Origin: Stereocaulon alpinum
Taxonomy: Eukaryota > Ascomycota > Lecanoromycetes > Lecanorales > Stereocaulaceae
Length of the DNA: 64,000 nucleotides
Reading direction: 5' to 3'
Assembly: GCA_018257865.1 (NCBI GenBank)
Contig: JAEUBA010000040.1
Coordinates: 186,001 to 250,000 of the forward strand
The first letter of the stretch is position 1. Each line of letters begins with the position of its first letter. Below, in pieces: positions 1 through 9,557 of this stretch. The notes under the pieces were generated by a model that saw nothing but the letters and a program-made list of their open reading frames with translations, had not been told where the DNA came from and did no database searches. A program made the translations under genes and the position numbers.

Positions 1-18
1 GACTGTCCATTTATCGTC

Positions 19-849
19 ATGAATCTTGGCAGTGCATTGGTGTCGGGATTGAAGGCCAACACGTCGGTTCAGCCTATGGCTTTGCAAGCCCCGCCACCGA
101 AGCGAATAATCATAGACGAGTGTCCTTCGAACTTAGTTAAGAAGAAGAACCCGAAGTCACGACTATATCAGACGGATGTGGCAGCACCTAAGCCCAATCT
201 GCAAGCTTTCGCCACTTGGCTAGAAGGAGCAAAGGCTCGCTTCTTTGGAATTTTCGACGAGGCCCAAAAACTTCCCAGCTATCCTTGTCATGACATGACA
301 CTTGCTGATCCTAAGGACATCTTGAGTGTGAGGTACCGAGACAAGGATGGTTTACATCAAGCCTTGGTACGTATATTATTTCTCATTCCAGCTTGCCAGC
401 TAGGTCAAAACACTGACATCTGCATTAGTGCTTCATGTATGGAAAGTACGGACCTCTAAATCCATATCGGGGAGGTCGAGATATGGTTGGCACGACTTGG
501 ATCTCCTGCTCACGTGTAAGCTCTCCGTTTCCAAGATTGAGAATTTTGTTGCTGACATGGGATAACATAGCCTGGCAATATGGGTGTCCCTGCGGCTTTG
601 ATCTGCGTCCCGAAGAAAGGATCAGCCTATCAACCTCCGAACCCCAAGGCGGTTTTTCCAAGTACCATCGAATATGATGGGCCAGATGATTCTAAGGTGG
701 CAAATTCCCCCCGCAAAGGCGAGAATGGCAAGAAGGAGACAAATCAAATCTGCGAGGTGGAGCTTGCATTGGGAGACGAAGACTGGGAGAAGGTAGATGG
801 CCTTGGAGACGACGAGTGGACGAATGTTGGGAAGGATGAGCTTGCCTAA
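19..849 (+). CDS. Uncharacterised protein, 3 exons, possibly 5'-partial
   Basis: Exons 19-366, 429-515 and 571-849 join in phase into 237 residues. Introns of 62 and 55 bp have GTACGT and GTAAGC donors and TTAG and ATAG acceptors. I do not recognise the family. The middle exon is Gly/Tyr/Arg-rich; the C-terminal 80 residues are acidic with repeated GDxxW-like pieces (GDEDWEKV, GDDEWTNV). No signal peptide or membrane segment is visible. The frame is open upstream of the ATG to the window edge, so the true start may lie outside. The splice structure is convincing; the function is unknown. Confidence 0.6.
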
Positions 850-1880
850 GGGAAAGTTGTCATCCTAGGGATTCTGACGCATGCGAGACCACTTACCTAC
901 ACGATGGAGATATCTTAGCTTCCGAGGCCATAGACAAAATCTTACACCAGCTCCGTTCACTTAGTATTCCGATCTACTCTCAGAAACCTAATTCGACAAT
1001 TTACCTGACTCTTTAGTTCTAGAGATTTTAGCTCTGTCGTGATGCGATTTATAGCCCGTCAGATGGATGTTTTCCTTAGCTCTGCCTACTAACCATCTTG
1101 ATCCCATTCTGAGGTGTATGTTGAAAGATTTGACGTTTTCCTCTACATCAACGTAGTCCATTCAAAACCCACCATGTTTTCGCATATTTGGTGTATAGAC
1201 TTCAAAGTATGAACGAATGAGTTCGTCCCTTTCTCTTGATAATTCAAACTATTTCAAGTCAGTCGTGTTTCGCCCTCTACCTACTTTAACCAGATAAACT
1301 TGTTTCAAACATTCTGCGGCGCAGCCTCACGATCTATTTAGCCTCAAAAATTGATAGCGCTAAGCGCACGTCCAACTCCGAGTGCCGGCCACTCAAGGCC
1401 TTCGAAGCGCTTGCCGCAACTGCAACTTCGAGTACTGTCCACTACATACCTTCTAAGCGCTTGCAAACAACTTCAAGATAATCTGAAAACTTCACATCCA
1501 TACAAAAATGCAAGGTCGAAACTTCGACTTGTGTTGATAGGGAAGGTGGATGGATCATGTGCGCATACTTGCGGAAAGAATGAAACAATTGTGGCAGCGC
1601 TGAAGATTGCGCAGCAAGAGCGCAACGTGTCTTTTCGTTGAACTTGAAGTGTCTTTTGTCGCCAGTGGTGGACTTGAATAAGAAATAAAACAGCTTTCAT
1701 GAGTTATTGAGTCTCTTGTCCGTGATTGCGCGCTCTTTGTTGACCGAACGAGAATTTTCAACGTAATCTCACGACAACTCAACTATCGGCGATTCTCTTC
1801 AAATCGTCTCTTTCGCTGCAATTTACTACATGCATTACTCTAAAGCATGCCTTGAGTGATCTCTTGCCTTCGCTTCCAAC
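850..1880. other. Intergenic, about 1 kb, no supported gene
   Basis: Short open frames near 1350-1780 on both strands show no family resemblance or clean splice structure. The only structure seen is an imperfect 50-bp tandem duplication, listed separately. Confidence 0.5.
1374..1473. repeat. Imperfect 50-bp tandem duplication
   Basis: The 40 bp starting at 1374 and the 40 bp starting at 1424 agree at 31 positions by my count. Both copies end in the same AGCGCTTG string. The differences mix transitions and transversions, so RIP alone does not explain them. Confidence 0.55.
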
Positions 1881-2586
1881 ATGATGTCCTATATCCTCCT
1901 AGCCACCCTATCAGCTCCCTTCCTCGTCTCCGCAGCTCCCAACGTCGCAGGCATAGAAGGACCGATTAATACAAACACACCAATTCCAACCAGCATAGCA
2001 CCATATTTACCCACAGCGTACGCTTCTCCCATTCCCTTCACCCAACAACGACACAATCTAACCCATCCCCAGAACCCCCCTCCCAGACGAAGTCGACGGC
2101 GTCCTATCCAACGGCAGCGTCGTAAACGCCCCAAAGTGGACCGCGCCCAGCAATCCTCCCATCTTTGCCGATAGTCACGACTACGACCACTCCGCCTACT
2201 GCAAAGCCTACATAGTGCAAAACGGCTTCGGCTCCCCAGCCCAATACCAAGCCTGGTTCCGCGACGCCTCGAATACTCCCATCGGCGGCATGCCCACAAC
2301 GCTCATTGGAACCACAGCCACGATCACCGTAGGCGGAGGGAAGTTCTCAATAGGGCAAACACTGAATAAGGATGGGCAGAGTGTTCCGGCGAAGGTGAGT
2401 ATGACGTGGCATAGCTGGCCGGGGTGGAACGTGCAGCCGGTGGGGATGCTGTTTAATCCGGCGATGGCGGGGTTGGGGCCGGATACTTGTACTTTTGACG
2501 GGAATTCGGGGCCGGATGGGACGACGACGTATTTTTCCTGTGGGTTTGCTTGTGGGCCGGAGGGGCAGATGCAGCAGCCGCCGTAA
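1881..2586 (+). CDS. Small secreted protein, 2 exons
   Basis: Exons 1881-2017 and 2073-2586 give 216 residues. The 55-bp intron has a GTACGC donor, a CTAAC branch-like site and a CCCAG acceptor, and its phase 2 junction restores one continuous frame. Exon 1 encodes a clear signal peptide (MMSYILLATLSAPFLVSAAP). The mature part has four cysteines, in the contexts YCKAY, DTCTF, FSCGF and ACGPE, and a Gly/Thr-rich middle. This fits a small secreted, effector-like or cell-surface protein. I do not recognise a named family, and secretion is inferred from the leader alone. Confidence 0.65.
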
Positions 2587-2721
2587 GGGCGTGGGGTGGA
2601 GCGGCGTGGGTTGAGCTCGCTGGAGACTGTCCCATCATAAATTGCATACTCAGAAGTTCAGAACACGATCAATCGAATTTCATGATGAGGAATAGTACAT
2701 ACAATTAGAAAGCAATTTAGG

Positions 2722-3780
2722 TCAATTCCCATGCCACGAATGACGTCTCGTCATCTGACGAGCGTTACTATCCCGTCCATCATCGTCTGGCGCATCGAAC
2801 CCATGCAGCTCCCTCTGAGCCTCACCAAACTCCCTCCACCGCCGTATAGCCTTCGCATAATTCTCACGATCAATTACGCTAATACTGTCCGATATTCCCA
2901 CAAATTCAGCATCCCACTCATTGACTTCGGGTATCTCACTAACGTTACCCAGGGCTGCAGGCTCCGCTAGATCGTCCATCCAAGCTTCAATCCTTGTTCG
3001 ATGCAGACCCTCTATCGCATGTGTTGCTTCGGCCTCTGGCGAGCTCCTGTTATCCCAACCATAGAAACAAGAATTGTTCTCCACTGTTTCGTCCAGCAAA
3101 CCCAATCTATCTGCTTCAGCTTCCGCATCTTCAAAGGCTGCTTCAATATCCACGAGCCGCCCTGTGGCTAACATCGCATCATTGAGTATGAGTCTGTCGC
3201 ATTCGCTCTTTGACGCTTTAGCATTACCGTCCTCGACGTCTTGTTCCCATTGCTCCTGTGTATAATACAAATTAGAGTAGTTGTGGTAGTCTTCCCTAGC
3301 GTTGCACAACACCCAGCTCAACTCGTTGTATCTCTCATGCACTTCTCGGCGATGAAGCTCCTCAGATGTGATCTCGGTCTGTTCGCTTTGAGCCGAGTAC
3401 ACCGTTACAGAACGGTTCTCTTCCCAGTCTTGGTGCTCAAGTGCGTCCTTGTAAGGTATCAAATCCGCATCTTGGACGGCCTCTAGGCTGACTCTCAGAT
3501 CAAATGATTCGTAGAACTCGATACCCATTAGATTGACATCGTCCTGGATCTTTTCTACCATCTCTTTCGTTATGAACACTGCTAGACAGTCCCTTTGGCC
3601 ATCACTAGCGATGGTAAACCTGCTTTCCCCATCGATGAATTGAGGGGAGCTCGCCATGTCTGTGACCCTCTCTTTGGAACCCATTCCCGGATTTGTTGAG
3701 CTTACTGAGAAACTAAGGTTTCGTATGAAATCGAGTGCTTTCCTGGTGCATGTCTGAACGGCTTCTAAATAACCCTCCAT
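2722..3780 (-). CDS. Uncharacterised acidic protein
   Basis: This is a 352-residue frame from the ATG at 3780 (MEGYLEAVQ). The same frame is open up to another ATG at 3924, but that extra stretch looks like leader or intron sequence with GTATGG and TTTCAG sites. The product is acidic, rich in Glu/Asp/Tyr, and has a WEQDVED-type charged helix region and a basic C-terminus (TRRHSWHGN). The opening resembles the start of the next gene at 5025 (short hydrophobic/aromatic start, then Lys/Arg). The two may be diverged relatives, but that is weak. No function assigned. Confidence 0.5.
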   Translation of the reverse strand: MEGYLEAVQTCTRKALDFIRNLSFSVSSTNPGMGSKERVTDMASSPQFIDGESRFTIASDGQRDCLAVFITKEMVEKIQDDVNLMGIEFYESFDLRVSLEAVQDADLIPYKDALEHQDWEENRSVTVYSAQSEQTEITSEELHRREVHERYNELSWVLCNAREDYHNYSNLYYTQEQWEQDVEDGNAKASKSECDRLILNDAMLATGRLVDIEAAFEDAEAEADRLGLLDETVENNSCFYGWDNRSSPEAEATHAIEGLHRTRIEAWMDDLAEPAALGNVSEIPEVNEWDAEFVGISDSISVIDRENYAKAIRRWREFGEAQRELHGFDAPDDDGRDSNARQMTRRHSWHGN

Positions 3781-3924
3781 AACTGTGATAGTTTCGATCG
3801 CTGAAATGCAAAAGGTGTATACTACCATACGTGTCTGTAATATGGGAGTATGACTGAAATCGAACAAATGGCCAGATCCACAGGCTTGATGTGCAGTTTC
3901 AGCAAAGGGCCTTGGACTTTTCAT

Positions 3925-4374
3925 TGTTCAAGACAAAAAGAAAAACCCACCTAGTGGCCTTGTTAGAGACAAGAGTACTTCTGCGCTCTTTGTGCGGTGC
4001 CTTTAATAGCCTACACACTCCAGAGTAAGAATCGCTCTTCGTAGGCGTCAATGAACATTATACAAGCCTTGATAGCATGAAATAAGGGCACATACAACTG
4101 TATGGGAGGGCCGGATAGATAAATTGGGAGCTAGCAGCCCGGGAATTCGCATCACTGAGGCAAAAGGCTTCACTAACCATGATATTCGGTGCATGAGGCT
4201 ACAAAGGATGATAGCAGCAATTGAATTGCTCAAGAGCTATAGAAACACTTTAGGTATGGAAATTCCAAACTAAGAATTTGTGGAATCTCTGAATCCAATG
4301 CTGCGAAGGCGACTAGTACTCGTGACACAAGGGAGTCTGTGAGGTCTCAAGGATGCCGGATGCACGTACCTGGA
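3925..4374. other. Intergenic, 450 bp
   Basis: This separates two same-strand (minus) genes. No ORF with coding character or repeat was recognised. It probably holds the promoter of the 2722-3780 gene and the 3' end of the 4375-5025 gene. Confidence 0.4.
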
Positions 4375-5025
4375 TTACTCGACAGGATTCCAAACAGCAG
4401 CCTCTTGAGACCCAAAATCCCACATCCCAGGCTCCTCCACCAGCTCTAGCGCTGGCTGATCATCAGGATGGCACATCTCGTCCAGTCTGATCTCAGCCGC
4501 CACAGCGTCGAAGTCGAAGAAGCACTCTAATCCAGCCTCCAGATTTTGGACTTCATCGTTACAGCCAACACCACCTTCTGTTGGAGAAACATGCAACGTA
4601 GTCTGATGATCGCCACAATACTCACAAAGTCCCGTAGCCGAATTAAAAGTCTCATAGTACGCGTGTTTGAGGTTCTGCACCAGCTGTGCCGCCTCAGCCT
4701 CCGTCATCTCAATGTTACATGCATTTTTCAGGTCCTGTGCCAAACGTGCTGCATCGGCCTCAGACATCTCAATCTCGAAGACCTCAGGGCGCGGTATAGT
4801 TGGGGGTAGAATCATATCGTCAGGTATCTCCGTCGACATTACGCCATAGAGATCTGCCTCGTCGACGACGACGTCGTCTGTCAAAAAGGGCAGTAAGCTT
4901 GTGAGCTCGGCGTCCGTGCCACGCTCGTCTTTTGAATTGAACTGGTTTCGCTTGACTGCGACTGTACATAATGAACCAATCGTCTTAGAAAGCCTCTTTT
5001 GTACTGAGCTGAAAAAGCCCACCAT
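4375..5025 (-). CDS. Uncharacterised acidic protein with internal repeat
   Basis: This single-exon frame encodes 216 residues starting MVGFFSSVQKR. After a basic N-terminus the protein is strongly acidic. Near residues 80-125 there are two consecutive copies of a roughly 22-residue amphipathic unit (EMSEADAARLAQDLKNA, then EMTEAEAAQLVQNLKHA), predicted as paired helices. A CEYCGDH pair of cysteines follows, then more acidic sequence. No family recognised. A TATA-like TTTATAAA string lies about 210 bp upstream of the start on the gene's strand. Confidence 0.5.
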   Translation of the reverse strand: MVGFFSSVQKRLSKTIGSLCTVAVKRNQFNSKDERGTDAELTSLLPFLTDDVVVDEADLYGVMSTEIPDDMILPPTIPRPEVFEIEMSEADAARLAQDLKNACNIEMTEAEAAQLVQNLKHAYYETFNSATGLCEYCGDHQTTLHVSPTEGGVGCNDEVQNLEAGLECFFDFDAVAAEIRLDEMCHPDDQPALELVEEPGMWDFGSQEAAVWNPVE

Positions 5026-5761
5026 ATTGGCAGATGATCTCTAGTGAAAGAGACACCAGAGATCGTGGCTTGTGTGCTTTTGAGATTCTCGGAATAGCCG
5101 TGGCACAATCAAAGCGCTTGAAGTAGCTCGATTCTGACTACCTCGCACCGTGATGATGAGGTGACCCTGAACGAAAAATTAAGCACACCGAGCTTGCGGA
5201 TCTCAAGACCAAATACTATAGTCGTTTATAAAGGTATTGCAAAAGAACAAAGGCAGTTTTCACAACACTTCAAGCTCACTCCTTTGTCCCACCTCTATTG
5301 ACAGAACAATGGACTTGTGCAGATATTGTTGATGCTCTCATGCGTCTTTCTAGTAACTGCCATGTGAAGTCGACAACGAGCTTTGAAAGCTGAATGGCTC
5401 GACACTGAAAATTAGGGGAGACACTTTTCAAGGTGATCACAGCCCTGGGCACTGTCGTTGGAACATTCGACCATATCCACTGCCGTCGTCACGGACATTT
5501 GGAGCCAATCTGGACAACAATGCCGGTGGCTGGGAGTATACTTAGCTCTTCAGCCATAATTCTTAATACCGAGCATAGCATTGCGCTTCCATCATGGACA
5601 TATAGAGTATGGTTGTGAGAACAAGAAGCAAAAAGTCGCCTCAGCCGATAGACTCAATTCGTATGTCCACATCACACTAGTCAGTAATCGAACACTTGAA
5701 CGTCGAAATACTAAGACCATTGAAATACCATGGAGAGGCGATCGCAAGGTGGCTGTCGCAA

Positions 5762-5890
5762 ACAGGTCGTCGTCGCCAACATGCTGACGCTGTCAAACGG
5801 CTGTCAAGATGCTGCCAATTGATGAGAGAAGACTGCGATGCTCAGACTTCAAAAGTCGGAAACCTCGATATGAACTAGCGCCGACGCTAG
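5762..5890. repeat. Dispersed repeat, copy A
   Basis: It matches 9132-9280 in the same order: a shared GTCGTCGCCAACATGCTG block, then AAGACTGCGAYGCTCA, then GGAAAC-TCGAT and GAACTAGCG/GGACTAGCG. Copy A has only one or two AACATGCTG-type units where copy B has six. Boundaries are approximate. Confidence 0.6.
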
Positions 5891-6138
5891 TCCTTGATAG
5901 GGCTTGGCACTATCAAAACGAGCTTTGTGATTTCGATTAGACAGCATCTATAGATGACGCTCCTATAAACGATCATCTCGTCGATCGTGAAAGATCCTTT
6001 CCCATCATGCAGTACTCACGAATACGAAAGCGAAGAATTGTGCAGAAAGGCAAGGTCATGCGCTAATGCTGGCCGCAAGATGGTGATGTCAGATTGTCGC
6101 CATTATTGACGCGCAGAAAGAATGACATCTTGGCCGAG

Positions 6139-6144
6139 TATAAA
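6139..6144 (+). promoter_or_regulatory. TATA box
   Basis: TATAAA about 98 bp upstream of the ATG at 6237, in the usual range for a fungal promoter. Position and match only. Confidence 0.4.
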
Positions 6145-6236
6145 CGGGCAGCTTCTGCCCTGACTACCTACTATGAATCCTTAGACCTCATACATCGCTC
6201 CATACTATCCCGAACCTGCAACTAGACCTGCCCAAC

Positions 6237-6767
6237 ATGACCAGCACATCCTCCGCCGGCACCCATGCCACCCGCGAACCCACCACCAACGAGAAGCGCA
6301 TAATCGACGACGTCCTCCTCCTCTACCAACTCAAACCCTCCGAAAAAGCCTACTCCCACTACACCCCCGAGGCTGTCTTCCACGACCCCGTCAGCATAGC
6401 CGAAGGCATCGAAAGTATCCGCTCCCAATTCAACGGCATGCCCAAAGTCTTCGCCGAATCCATAACCGAGAAATGCGACCTACTAGCCGACTCGCCACCC
6501 AACGCATTAGCATTGAATCTGACGCAGCATTATGTGTTTAAGAGCGCTATACCGATGAAGAGCAAGGGGGCGGAGAAGACTGTCAACTCGAAGGTTACGT
6601 TGCATTTGAATCAGGATGGATTGATTACGAAGCATGATGAGGAGTGGGATCATAAGGAGAATATGGATGGGGATGATGGGTTTATGGGGAAGATGATGGC
6701 GGCGAGGAAGAAGGTGGATGCGAAGTTGGTGGAGAAGGCTGTGCCTAGTGATCCGTCCAAGGTTTAG
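6237..6767 (+). CDS. SnoaL/NTF2-like fold protein
   Basis: This single exon encodes 176 residues. The arrangement is typical of small fungal SnoaL/NTF2-like proteins: an N-terminal helix (IDDVLLLYQLKPSEKAYSHY), the signature FHDPVSIAEG with a turn after the helix, then beta strands ending in VTLHLNQDGLITKHDEEWDH. The C-terminus is a Lys/Met-rich helix. The fold binds small ligands or acts as an isomerase or hydratase in some families, but no catalytic assignment is possible here. No signal peptide. Codon use shifts from C-ending to G/A-ending within the gene, but the frame is intact. Confidence 0.7.
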   Translation: MTSTSSAGTHATREPTTNEKRIIDDVLLLYQLKPSEKAYSHYTPEAVFHDPVSIAEGIESIRSQFNGMPKVFAESITEKCDLLADSPPNALALNLTQHYVFKSAIPMKSKGAEKTVNSKVTLHLNQDGLITKHDEEWDHKENMDGDDGFMGKMMAARKKVDAKLVEKAVPSDPSKV

Positions 6768-7331
6768 GGGGAAATCACAAGGCTTGGGGCTTGAGATGGA
6801 GGATCTGGTCGCAAAGCGATACGGTGATGCAGTGTTCTTAGTACACATGCTGCTCTTGGCTAAAGTACATCAAGCATATCACGTCAACATCATAATTTTG
6901 CTGAAACCCTGTCATGGTTCGAATACGTCAGGCCTAATGCTCTGGGTCTACAGATCATGGCCGATCCACTATAATGTATTATCCAGCTCTAAACATGTAT
7001 CGAACAACCCAGTTTTTGCGTCCTCCGACTCGTGTTTATTCTCCAACGCTGTTGCGTTCCCATTTCTGGCACTCTCACTTCCCACCTCACTTTATTGGTG
7101 GGACTGATTGTTGGGCTCTCTCCGCCATCGTAGAGCTGCATTGATTCGCTTGTTGGAGCGACTCATGGGCTCGCATTTACAATTTGCACAATGCGGGTTA
7201 TTCCTGGGGTCAAGATGATGGTAGGATCATCGTTCTAGGTCGATGGCTTTGGTATCAACCTTTGAAGGCGTTCTAACAACACGTGTCACGATGGTCAGAA
7301 ACGGAAGTAAAGCCAGAATGGTCCACCAATA
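6768..7331. other. Intergenic, 560 bp, between convergent genes
   Basis: This lies between the 3' ends of a plus-strand and a minus-strand gene. No supported coding region or repeat was seen. Confidence 0.45.
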
Positions 7332-8446
7332 TCATGCAGATTGCGAGGAATCAGGAATATCAGCAGGATCTTGCAGTAGCAGCACTAACACCAGAGGAAG
7401 TGCGATAACAAAAGGAACAGCAGTCGTGCTCAACCACTGAGGGCTTCGATCTTTCCTCTCTTTTAGGAGCTGACAGAGGCCAGCGAGCCCTCGGCATATA
7501 ATGTTGAGGATGAGTACCTGTGACTGGCGATTTAGGTTATCCTCCAACAATTGGGGTCGTACCAGCGTGAGCATAGCAGCTGCAAATATGACCATGATCG
7601 TCCAGAGGCCCGGCAGTGCCAAGCTTCTAAGTTTGCATCCATAACGAAGAAGTGCCAAGCTTCTAGTTCTCCATCCATAAAGAAGACATAGGCAATTTGC
7701 ATCGACAATGATGACCAGGAGGTTGACAAGGGCTTGTATACCACCCAAGTACCTCGTGCGACCAACGACTACCCCGATGGCTAAACCCAGATAGGTCTCA
7801 AAGATGGCCGAGAACCGGGATTGTACATCTCGTTTCCCAATCAGCAAAATATCGGAATAGAGACATCCGAGAACGACAACGCCGAGGCTGATTAAGGTCG
7901 TCGAATAGAAAACTTTCTCGAACGTAGGAGGCAAATTATTCGCAGTGTGTTGCAGATGCTCGAGACTTCTCTTTATCAGGTTACCTGGGCCACTCGAAAG
8001 AGGGTCGCGGCAGAAGTCGCTCTGCTGTATATCCTAGGGATGCATGTCAAAGACGCAACACTCCCACACCGGATCGTAGGACACAGTTTACTCACCTCAT
8101 GGTCCGCACAGACTCCCCAGACACTAAGATCATAACTTAGTTTGGCGTATCGATTGTTTTGGTTCTGACCTATCCACGCGCCTACGCCAAGTATCACAGT
8201 TGCAGCCAATGTTGCTAAGGCGAGGGTCGTTTTCGTGATTGGCACTTTTCGTATAGTCGTACTTTGACTTGCACTAGATACTGGAGTTGCTGCCTGATTG
8301 CGGGAGCCTGACCCATTCGGAGCGGTCGAAATAGAGGGAGGCCTCAGGTCCTGCAAAGGGATGGCATTGGTGTTACCATGTACCCTTGAGGGACCTGTTC
8401 CACGCTGACTCGATGCTAAAGGGAGGGTGGTTGAAGCCGGAGGCAT
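7332..8446 (-). CDS. Multipass membrane protein, 2 exons
   Basis: Exon 1 (8446-8096) and exon 2 (8024-7332) join in phase 0 across a 71-bp intron (GTGAGT donor, ATACAG acceptor), giving 347 residues. The start is the ATG at 8446. The first 65 residues are Ser/Thr/Pro-rich and disordered. One membrane segment (LALATLAATVILGVGAW) follows, then a roughly 70-residue loop, then about five more hydrophobic segments. A 12-residue tandem duplication (YGWRTRSLALLR / YGCKLRSLALPG) sits between two of them. The family is not recognised; probably a fungal plasma- or endomembrane protein. Confidence 0.6.
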
Positions 8447-8675
8447 CGTCACAGATACTTTCTATGAGCAAGCTGTTAATATAAGTCGTTGTTCAGAAGT
8501 GGTGATCATGGTAGTCAGCAATTCGCTTGGGGCTGAGCCCTTCCGGGATTCGGTAGAGTCGCAGAGCCTCCAAGTTGTAACCTATCAACATCCCTACTTT
8601 CTTCGCGCTAGTAGATAAGCTAATCCCGATCGGATTCCTTGATTTTGGGTTCTGAGCATCGTAGGCGGGGCGTAC

Positions 8676-8784
8676 GCTCGGCGTACTTACCAAAGAGGTC
8701 CGTGTAGGTACTTACAAAGCTCGTTGCATTTTTGTAAGTTGTTACCCGTAGGTAACAAGGACCTTTTTGGTAAGTACACCGAGC
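8676..8784. repeat. MITE-like inverted-repeat element
   Basis: The 26-bp arms 8676-8701 and 8759-8784 are inverted complements with 24 of 26 matches. Both mismatches are transitions (C/T and G/A). The 57-bp centre holds further nested inverted pairs (CTTACAAA with TTTGTAAG; GTTACC with GGTAAC). The element could fold into a long hairpin. No target-site duplication is obvious, so transposon origin is only inferred. Confidence 0.6.
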
Positions 8785-9131
8785 TGGGACCCGCAGGCTT
8801 CTCCGGTCTGCTCTCTTCGTCACCTGCCTGTTGAGACCATGTCGACGCCCTGTTGACAGCCTGTGAGCTCGCTGTCCATGGCTTGTTGATATTCTATCAG
8901 AATGTTATCGACGCTTTGTTGACATTTCATCCCCATTCTATTGTAACCCTATGAACATTCAGTCAGACGGACATCGCCGTCAATGTCCAACTGATTTGCC
9001 ATCGACGAGTATCCGTCGTTGATGATGCCTCCTCACTGGCGACCGAACCGACTGCCAAGTGGCAAGCTGGCGAGCCGGAGAAGCCCACGATGCCCAAAGG
9101 TAGAAATCTCAAAACCTGAAAATGTTCATAC

Positions 9132-9280
9132 CAGGCCAACCTGCTGTCGTCGCCAACATGCTGTAAACATGCTGCCAACATGCTGTAAACATGCTGTAAA
9201 CATGCTGCCAACATGTCTGGCAAGACTGCGACGCTCAAAGCCGGAAATCTGGAAACTCGATTTGGACTAGCGTCTGCGCC
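9132..9280. repeat. Dispersed repeat, copy B
   Basis: This is the homologue of 5762-5890 (same blocks, same order, same strand). It differs mainly by expansion of the AACATGCTG motif into a tandem array. Confidence 0.6.
9155..9220. repeat. 11-bp tandem array, six units
   Basis: The units AACATGCTGTA and AACATGCTGCC run in the order TA, CC, TA, TA, CC, followed by a degenerate last unit. The strict 11-bp period is visible directly. Confidence 0.85.
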
Positions 9281-9557
9281 AAATGATCCTACCTTAGTCG
9301 GCAAGAACTGCTGTCCTAGAAGCTCTACCGGACAGTACACGCTGCCTAAAGTTCGATTGGCTGCGCGAAAGTCGTAGATGTATTACGCAAAAAGCAATCA
9401 AGAACCATGTAGCACATCGTGAATGGGAGGTACACTGCCTTACAGCGCTCAATGCCCGTGATATGGAGGGGTGACCTTTATTTCATTGAGCCTCAAAGGG
9501 CGCGCAATAGTAAGTCATATTGTAGTACATGCACCATGAACCGCTGGTGTCCATCCG

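Larger units (their letters stand above)
5026..6236. other. Intergenic, 1.2 kb, with a repeat copy
   Basis: Open frames at 5433-5878 carry stops and no recognisable domain. The stretch contains copy A of a dispersed repeat (5762-5890) and the promoter of the gene at 6237. Confidence 0.45.
8447..9557. other. Intergenic, 1.1 kb, repeat-rich
   Basis: No supported gene. It holds an inverted-repeat element (8676-8784), several TGTTGA-type short repeats near 8830-8925, and copy B of a dispersed repeat (9132-9280) with an 11-bp tandem array. Confidence 0.5.

Noticed and set aside
1889..2299. 136-codon Arg-rich minus-strand ORF
   Set aside because: It mirrors the coding sequence and intron of the plus-strand secreted-protein gene; its composition is that of an antisense by-product.
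6905..6935. GGTTCGAAT string suggesting a tRNA B box
   Set aside because: No matching A box or acceptor stem around it; other GGTTCGA-type strings in the window fail likewise.
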